The translations under genes were made by a program, and so were the position numbers. DNA of 46,692 nt. Origin: Chara braunii. Its lineage: Eukaryota > Streptophyta > Charophyceae > Charales > Characeae. This document shows positions 41,220 to 46,692 of this stretch, piece by piece. Within the stretch, counting starts at the first letter, position 1. Each line of letters opens with the position of its first letter. The stretch covers positions 2,932,696-2,979,387 of the forward strand of contig BFEA01000096.1 of the NCBI GenBank assembly GCA_003427395.1, written 5' to 3'. Under the pieces are notes generated by a model that made no database searches, was not told where the DNA came from, and saw only the letters and a list, made by a program, of their open reading frames with translations.

Positions 41220-41727
41220 GGGCCTCGCCACACCACTCTTGAAAACGCGAAATGTCTCAAGAGTTGTCGGATTTTCTCAGGAGTCTGTGTTTCAAGAGTT
41301 TCGGGCTCTTCGCCACACAGACCTCTTGACAAACGGACTCTTGAGAAAAGTTCCCGACTGCTGGAGGACTTTCAAGAGTTGTGTGTGGCGAGGAGGCCGA
41401 CTCTTGAGAATTGCTAACCGGCGGCCTGGGACGGACCCGGTGGCCGAAATCACAAGTCGACTCTTGTAAGCAGAGGCCGAAATCACTGACCGCTGTCAGA
41501 ATTGAAGACCTGACAGCTCTTGAGAATCAAGCGTCCATCGACCACTGGGCCGAGGACGCTTGACATATCGAGTGTTGCAGGCGGGGATTTCGGGTTCCTC
41601 AAGAGTGACTCTTGAACCCGCGTTCTGACAGCGCTTGAAGTCTTTTTCCGATCCAAGCTCTCAAGAGGCGGTGTGGCGGCACCGCAACTCTTGAAAACTC
41701 TTTCTCAAGAGTGGTGTGGCGAGGCCC
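41220..41727. mobile_element. Harbinger-like MITE, 508 bp, TSD GTA
   Basis: Terminal repeats GGGCCTCGCCACACCACTCT at the left and its exact complement at the right, each extended by TGA (at least 23 bp). GTA flanks both sides (41,217-41,219; 41,728-41,730). TCAAGAGT or ACTCTTGA occurs more than ten times inside, in both orientations. No coding capacity. Confidence 0.93.
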
Positions 41728-41738
41728 GTAGTCGGTCC

Positions 41739-41787
41739 AAGCCCCTGCGGGTACGAGGATGCCTCGTGTGAATCGGGATGTAGTTCC
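41739..41787 (+). pseudogene. Diverged U6-like sequence
   Basis: AGCCCCTGCG, GAGGATG and AATCGGGATG occur in U6 order and spacing (U6 GGCCCCUGCG, AAGGAUGACACG, AAUCGAGAAAUG). The match is partial and could be an old retrocopy. A short A run lies near 41,800. Confidence 0.45.
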
Positions 41788-42262
41788 TATTAAGAACCAA
41801 AAAAAAAACAGAGTGCATTTTGGACAAAAGAAAACCATAGAAGAAAGAAGTCCATCATGAATGTCAACACCGCTGAGAGCAACAGCTTTGGGAAAAGTTA
41901 TAAAACCTCCCGGGGCCTCGGCCCACATGCAGCGTGTAGTGTAGTTTGTGGGCAGGGTTTGACAGGCAGTAGCCCCCCAGAGGCCGCAGATCGGACGGCA
42001 TATGGCGGAGACGCGCGTTTTATAAATAGTGAGCCTCTTCCATTGATACCTGTCATTTTCCCGCAAGGAGGGAAGGCAGCGTTTGTGAGGCGGCCTTGCA
42101 GTTAGCAGGGTGGCTAACTACATAGCGGAGTCTGGTCCTATGGACTGAAAAGTTATGAAAAATGCGCGAAATAGGGCATGGAGGGGGTCGTGGGTCCAGG
42201 CCGCAGATCCGTGAATCTGTCAGTCTCTGTAGTGCAGACAAGATGGCCCGGTACTGAGGCTG

Positions 42263-42311
42263 AAGAACACTATTGATTTAAAAAAAAAAAAAAAAAGAAC
42301 ACTATTGATTT
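42263..42311 (+). mobile_element. A-tract-only insertion with 15-bp target duplication
   Basis: GAACACTATTGATTT at 42,265-42,279 recurs at 42,297-42,311. Only 17 A residues separate them (AA before each copy is ambiguous with the tail). This is the second such insertion in the window. Confidence 0.85.
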
Positions 42312-42474
42312 TCTCCCCTGCCTCTGGTATGTGGAGTATGAAACTCAGTAACTGTAGTGGGGACTGTGGGATCTCTCAGTCTCCGAATGTGCAAAACCAT
42401 ACTGACGCTTCCGCTGGAACATGAACAGATACATTGCCTTTTTTTTGGTTTTCTCTGCATGTGGAGAGTAGTGC

Positions 42475-42568
42475 AGGGAGGCCGAAAGTGAAAGGATCAG
42501 GGAGGCCGAAAGTGAAGGGATCACAAAGGAGAGAGTTTGAATCCGCCATTGCAGAAAAGCTCGTGTGT

Positions 42569-42600
<32 letters not shown>
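42475..42600. repeat. 24-bp tandem duplication and T31 tract
   Basis: GGGAGGCCGAAAGTGAA followed by (A/G)GGATCA occurs twice in tandem (42,475-42,523). A run of 31 T lies at 42,570-42,600. A B-box-like GGTTCGAATC lies at 42,635-42,644, but no A box was found. Confidence 0.75.
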
Positions 42601-42882
42601 CCAGAGACTTACAGTATGATTCTTGCCTACTTGGGGTTCGAATCACTGCTCAGGAAACTCCTCTGGGCCGGCCCTTTTGTTGGCATGCGGAGATCAAAGG
42701 CAGCACTCTATATGGCCTCCTGCGAAGATCGGCCGCACCCTCACTTGCTGCATAATTTTTACAATGATGGGACCACCTTGACACATGGCGCGGCACCATG
42801 GCACAGACAATAATGCGGATGTACATTTCCCGCTCTCCGCTGTCAGAGCGTGTAGCACGGTGCATGTGGGCCGAGGCCCCCG

Positions 42883-43540
42883 GCGGCGAAACCTTTGTGT
42901 TCACTTCACCCCAAACCGGGCAAAAGGTACCACAGGCCCCAAAATGACATTTAAGTTGATTTAACGTCATTTTTGCACCCTGAAAACACATTCCCGCCAT
43001 TTTTGCACAAGGAAAAGTGAACTTAGGCTTGTGGGAGGGATTATGTGTTGTCCAAATGTGGGGGGATGCTTTGTATAAATTGTGTTGAATGTGCAGGTGA
43101 GTAGCCTAAAGAGTCATTGAGCGGGATCAGGCCCCGGGTATGTCGGGCGACAAAGAGAAAGTGGGGCTAAGGCCAAGCGGGTTGTGAACTTAACCCTTGC
43201 CCTTGAATAAGTTCTTGAGCGAGTTGGTGCAAAGCAAAGTCAACTATAGCAAACTGCAAAGATATAAGGCGGCCAAGAAGGCCGCCTATATTAAAATGAA
43301 AAAAATTGGATGTGTATGCGGGATGCGGCCCCGAAAAGACTAAGGGGGTGTATAGGGCAAATGCATAAGCTGGACAAAGGAAAGACGTGCATGATGTATG
43401 CAGCAATGAATGTCACGCGTAGGTTGGCCAATGAAAGAAGTCGGTGAAGCCCTAGGGAGACGTAAGGGGACCGCGAGACATGATCCGCGGGTTCTCGCCG
43501 AAGGGCGGCCGCCGCCTCGACAAGGCTTTAGGGACGCCCC
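42883..43540. other. No supported gene; one strong hairpin
   Basis: The only clear structure is ATATAAGGCGGCC-AAGAA-GGCCGCCTATAT at 43,262-43,291, a 12-bp stem with one bulged A and a 5-base loop. Frames on both strands are short and unrecognised. Confidence 0.5.
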
Positions 43541-43600
43541 GCTTAGCGAATGGATGAGTGGCCCAAGGATGACGCTTGGCCTACGCATAAAAGAAGAAAA
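43541..43600 (+). pseudogene. Diverged U6-like sequence with insertions
   Basis: TTAGCGAATGG, CCCAAGGATGAC and ACGCATAAA appear in U6 order, with extra bases between ATGG and CCC and nine bases (GCTTGGCCT) between GATGAC and ACGCATAAA. Two exact 9-mers in order within 30 bases are unlikely by chance, but this is not a gene. Confidence 0.5.
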
Positions 43601-45030
43601 ACTCTCAATAAACTCCCTGGACTGCTTGAGTATTGGAAGGAGCTAGTGCATGATAATACGTCAAAGTATCAAGAAAACGCGCTTGACGGAAAGATTGGCA
43701 AGACTACCATCCGGCGAGTGGGCGGAGCTACATCCCCAATGTCAAAGCTCTCTCGCAAAATGGTCCGCCCCCATCCATCTCAAAACACTAGGTGGGGGTG
43801 CCCCTGTGACGAATGCTCCGTGCCCTGAGCATGAGATCAGGCGGAGCAGAGCCAACTTGGACCCGCAGTGGGGTCGACTCAGGCTCGAAAGTCTAACAGG
43901 GTACGACCCTACACCGTACAACAAATCAGACAACGAGTGACTAGATGCAACAATGGAGAATTGAGTGGTGTACAGTGTGCGAGTCAAGCCATGGATGGTG
44001 CAACCAAAAGACATGCGAAACGTCTCAGTCGAGATCCCCTCGCCAGTGGGTGTCCTAATCCAAGCAGAATGAGCTCCGAATCTCAGTCAGGAAGACAGTG
44101 GACTAATGCCTAACCGATTTGGGTCCAAAGGGCTCTTCTTGTTTGGGCCCGGTCCCACTGGATCCCAAAGGTCCCATGTAGGCCGTGACCAGGTCCCAAC
44201 CAAGAGGAGTCCCACATGGACTCAATTCAGTTTCTACCGCACCGACAAATGAAATTTCAACTTCCGGCAGATCCTACAGACTACAACCATTCAGAGACGA
44301 AAAGACAAAGCACTGTAGAAAGACTCGGCATTAAGATCAAGATACTTCATTTTCCATCCATCCGGTGAGTAGGTAGCTCACATGCATTCAATCACACAAT
44401 CCAGACCACAAGGGAGTAGGAAAAGAAACCCAGAGTAACCCTAGCAGGACAATCCATACCATGCTCACATACATGGTCATCCTGTAGGCGCACGCCACTT
44501 ACCTGAGTGGCCTTGAGCTTCGAGATGAATAGAACTCACCCCCCTCTCATGTGATCCTCATGACTTCTCTAACGCTACCCCTACACTAGTGTCCCATCTC
44601 CTAGGAGGGTCTGACTCCAACACCAAAGTGCAACGCCGGATCCCCCGTCGATGCTAAAGAACAATTTGCAACTTGCAGTCTGTAGATGCTGAGTGGCCGC
44701 TGACCCTCAAGGTCGCCTACTTGAGGGCAACCCTTAAGTTGCCAAGTGTCTCCATTGAATCGGATTCCAAGTGCGAGTGCCTCTCACTATCGCCTCTCTC
44801 AAATGACCGCATGAAGTCTCCTCGAAATGTCTCGCCACCCTAATCTCACTCTCAAGCAACCTGGTTAGGTTCGATGTCGACCCCACATGATCTAACCAGG
44901 TGGGGGCAGCTTCCCTTAGCCACGCTACCCCACTTCCCTTAACCAACCAACCCTAACCGTAAGTGTTGCCCTCAACCACTTAGGTTAGGGTTAGGGCAGC
45001 AAAGTCAACTCTCACCAGCAAGTAGAATCC
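43601..45030. other. Probable gypsy leader, no gene seen
   Basis: Downstream (minus strand) of the PBS at 45,031. No gag homology was recognised in any frame. A short TTAGGTTAGGGTTAGGG tract lies at 44,980-44,996, and its partial complement CCCTAACC at 44,951-44,958. The element is probably truncated or too diverged. Confidence 0.35.
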
Positions 45031-45043
45031 GCTCCGATACCAA
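45031..45043 (-). other. Primer-binding site, tRNA-Met-like
   Basis: The minus strand reads TTGGTATCGGAGC directly after the LTR end. It is identical to the site at 9,353-9,365. Confidence 0.8.
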
Positions 45044-46272
45044 TATTATGATCCTGGCCAATTCCGAAATACACATTCATCAGATAGCACAATGTTGTCC
45101 AATTGCAGAAAGAAATGGAGAGAGATAGTGTACACCAGCATAGACAAATGACAAGGCTCTTCTTCTTCGCCCAAAAATCTCCTCCTCCTTATCTCCCCCT
45201 TCTCTTATTCATACAAGAACTAATAATACAATGTTGAATGGCTGATCCAGAATCAATGTCCGAGTTCCTCTTCTACTGCCGGCATCACTTGAGGTCCACC
45301 ATAGCCATGCCCGCCTCTTCCTTCCTTCATCATCATAGGCCGAGGCTATGGTGGACTACTAGGCCTTGCCCAAATGCCCAAAGGACAACCCAAAGCAGCT
45401 ATGGCTGCTCCAACTCAGGCCGCCATGCCCGACTCTGCCTCGAAGCCTCTTGGTGTAGCTCTCCCCAGTCGGGGACTCCCTGCTGCAGCACCCACCAAGG
45501 TGATGGAGATGGCTGCCACCATAGCCAGGTAAGTACCCCTGGCGCTCCTCCCCCTTCCTGTCCTTCTTCCTCCTCCGAGTCCTTGCTTCTTCCCCAGCAG
45601 CGCTGCTCCAAGCTAGCGCTGCCCCAACCAGTGCTCCAACCAGTGTGTCGCCAAACTTGCACACCGACAATGAGGTCGGGCTCTTCGCCCGGCTGGGAGA
45701 TATAGCGGCCTGCTTGCCTCTTCGGGCGGTGACTTCAAGGCCGCTCGGCCTTCCAAGCAACCGGTACCTCCTCCCTTTCGGAGGGAAACATCATTGCAGA
45801 CTCTGATATTGCCCCTACAGGCCCTAGACTCAGAATAATTGGACTGGTACCCGCCTAGACCTATCCTACAACTATTGGGCCTATAAAAATGCCACTTTTG
45901 TCTTCTTCTGCTCGGCCTCCAGTAACCGCACATCTACCTCTTCAAGGTGCGGTACCGGCCTACCCGCTACTTGAGTGTTTTTCCCGCTGCAATCCCTCAA
46001 TGTCACGGCCACAGGTAGGTACCGGCCCTGAGGGCCCAATGAACGAGCAAGTGCCCTTGCGGGCCACACACACACTCAAGCCAACCAGCACTCAGACAGG
46101 CATGGCCACACACACACTCAAGCCAACCAGCACTCAGACAGACATGCAGTCCAGCAAGTGTGCACACACACAGACTTAGTAGCAGGTGGGCAACTCAGCA
46201 AGGCATTCAGTCTATGGGCAAAACTCAGAAATCAGCCGTGTGTTTCAGTCCATGTTTGGACAGGTCATCACA
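45044..46272 (-). mobile_element. 5' LTR of a minus-strand gypsy element, 1,229 bp
   Basis: Its reverse complement begins TGTGATGACCTG and ends CCAGGATCATAATA. It aligns in order with the LTR at 21,527-22,901, including GCAATGATGTTTCCCTCCGA (45,771-45,800 region) and CTGAATGCCTTGCTGAG (46,195-46,212). The PBS follows immediately, so it is a 5' LTR. Its coding part is not visible in the window. Confidence 0.8.
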
Positions 46273-46283
46273 CCTTAGAGAAG

Positions 46284-46514
46284 TTATGAGAAAATCATCC
46301 AATTGATCCGGGGACCAGGTTTAACATAATAAAGCCCGCCAGTCCCAGAGCCAAGTCCAATGGGTATTAAAGGATCTCCAAATCCTGTCCCCCCAACGCC
46401 ATAACCAGACTGTGCCTGGACATTGAAGGAAAATATGTTCGATGGTTTACGGAATGGTTCTAGATGGAAACACAGTCGAACATAGTTTACACCGAGGTAG
46501 AGCAATGCCTGCAT
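46284..46514 (-). other. Unrecognised 76-residue open frame
   Basis: A Gly-rich, protein-like frame (FNVQAQSGYGVGGTGFGDP) with a stop shortly upstream of its Met. I recognise no family. It lies just outside the LTR and could be an exon fragment or chance. Confidence 0.2.
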
Positions 46515-46613
46515 CCGATGTCATGTTTGGCATTGTTTGCTATACACAACGCCATAGAGAAAAGCATGACTGTGCCAGACTGTTTCGTGGGACTTTCACT
46601 GACTCAGCAGGAG

Positions 46614-46616
<3 letters not shown>

Positions 46617-46690
<74 letters not shown>
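46617..46690. repeat. (TG)n microsatellite at contig end
   Basis: An uninterrupted TG tract ends the window. Any frame running into it is artefactual. Confidence 0.98.

Positions 46691-46692
<2 letters not shown>

Larger units (their letters stand above)
41913..42879. mobile_element. Harbinger-like MITE, 967 bp, TSD CCG
   Basis: Left end GGGCCTCGGCCCACATGCAG and right end, reversed, GGGCCTCGGCCCACATGCAC, with about 24 bp of near-perfect inverted repeat. CCG flanks both sides (41,910-41,912; 42,880-42,882). Inside are an A-tract insertion, a 24-bp tandem duplication and a T31 tract. It has no recognisable coding sequence. The GC-rich target makes the duplication slightly less certain than for the others. 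Confidence 0.72.

Noticed and set aside
44950-44996. Telomere
   Set aside because: Only about two and a half TTAGGG-like units are present, inside an LTR-element leader.
45520-45540. U1 snRNA-like sequence (complement of CCAGGTAAGTA)
   Set aside because: A short match of the kind expected by chance or at a 5' splice site; no further U1 sequence follows.
1-46692. CRISPR array
   Set aside because: The repeats are microsatellites, minisatellites and two-unit tandem duplications without regular unique spacers; the context is eukaryotic.

Overview
The window looks like a transposon-rich nuclear contig from a large-genome plant or streptophyte alga. The best evidence is the snRNA-derived sequences. 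Two U6-like copies carry the plant-type 3' part (GGATGACACGCATAAATC, then GAAATGG), not the metazoan one. The mobile-element mix also fits: Ty3/gypsy elements with a TTGGTATCGGAGC primer-binding site, an L1-type LINE with a zf-RVT domain, and PIF/Harbinger elements. A charophyte such as Chara is my best guess, from general familiarity and not from a search. Only one gene looks intact: a small intronless secreted DUF4360 protein at 31,999-32,583. Everything else recognisable is repetitive or broken.

Layout. 1-2,500: a (CA)n end, then a diverged Harbinger relic. 2,500-3,780: simple and tandem repeats. 3,783-9,370: a minus-strand Ty3/gypsy element (integrase, RNase H, RT, protease, gag, leader, PBS) with many nonsense mutations, an internal deletion and a truncated integrase. 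9,370-16,300: a possible LTR, a 188-bp tandem repeat, AT-rich DNA and decayed coding-like sequence that I do not recognise. 16,320-22,901: a plus-strand Ty3/gypsy element with gag, protease, RT, an internally inverted RT/RNase H piece, integrase, PPT and a 1,375-bp 3' LTR. 23,006-25,008: a Harbinger-like MITE with a 1.6-kb non-autonomous Harbinger nested inside it. 25,009-25,934: an unassigned segment ending in a U6-derived tail. 25,935-29,106: an L1-type LINE whose 5' part is inverted relative to its poly(A) 3' part. 29,107-31,283: a second, 5'-truncated copy of 23,708-25,934, with a 180-N gap. 31,345-31,508: a small MITE. 31,999-32,583: the DUF4360 gene. 33,400-37,710: SINE-like tRNA-derived sequences, minisatellites, a U2 retrocopy and a U6 retrocopy. 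37,873-40,986: a full-length Harbinger element with a nearly continuous transposase frame. 41,220-41,727 and 41,913-42,879: two more MITEs. 45,031-46,272: PBS and LTR of a second element related to the plus-strand gypsy. The contig ends in (TG)n.

Two themes stand out. First, a PIF/Harbinger-like family and its MITEs share a GGGCCTCG terminus and are flanked by perfect 3-bp duplications that are not the usual TWA (AAA, TCT, ATA, ATA, GTA, CCG). Second, there are many traces of LINE machinery acting in trans: U2 and U6 retrocopies, tRNA-derived SINE-like sequences, a LINE with the structure expected of twin priming, and two insertions that are almost pure A-tract flanked by perfect 13-bp and 15-bp target duplications.
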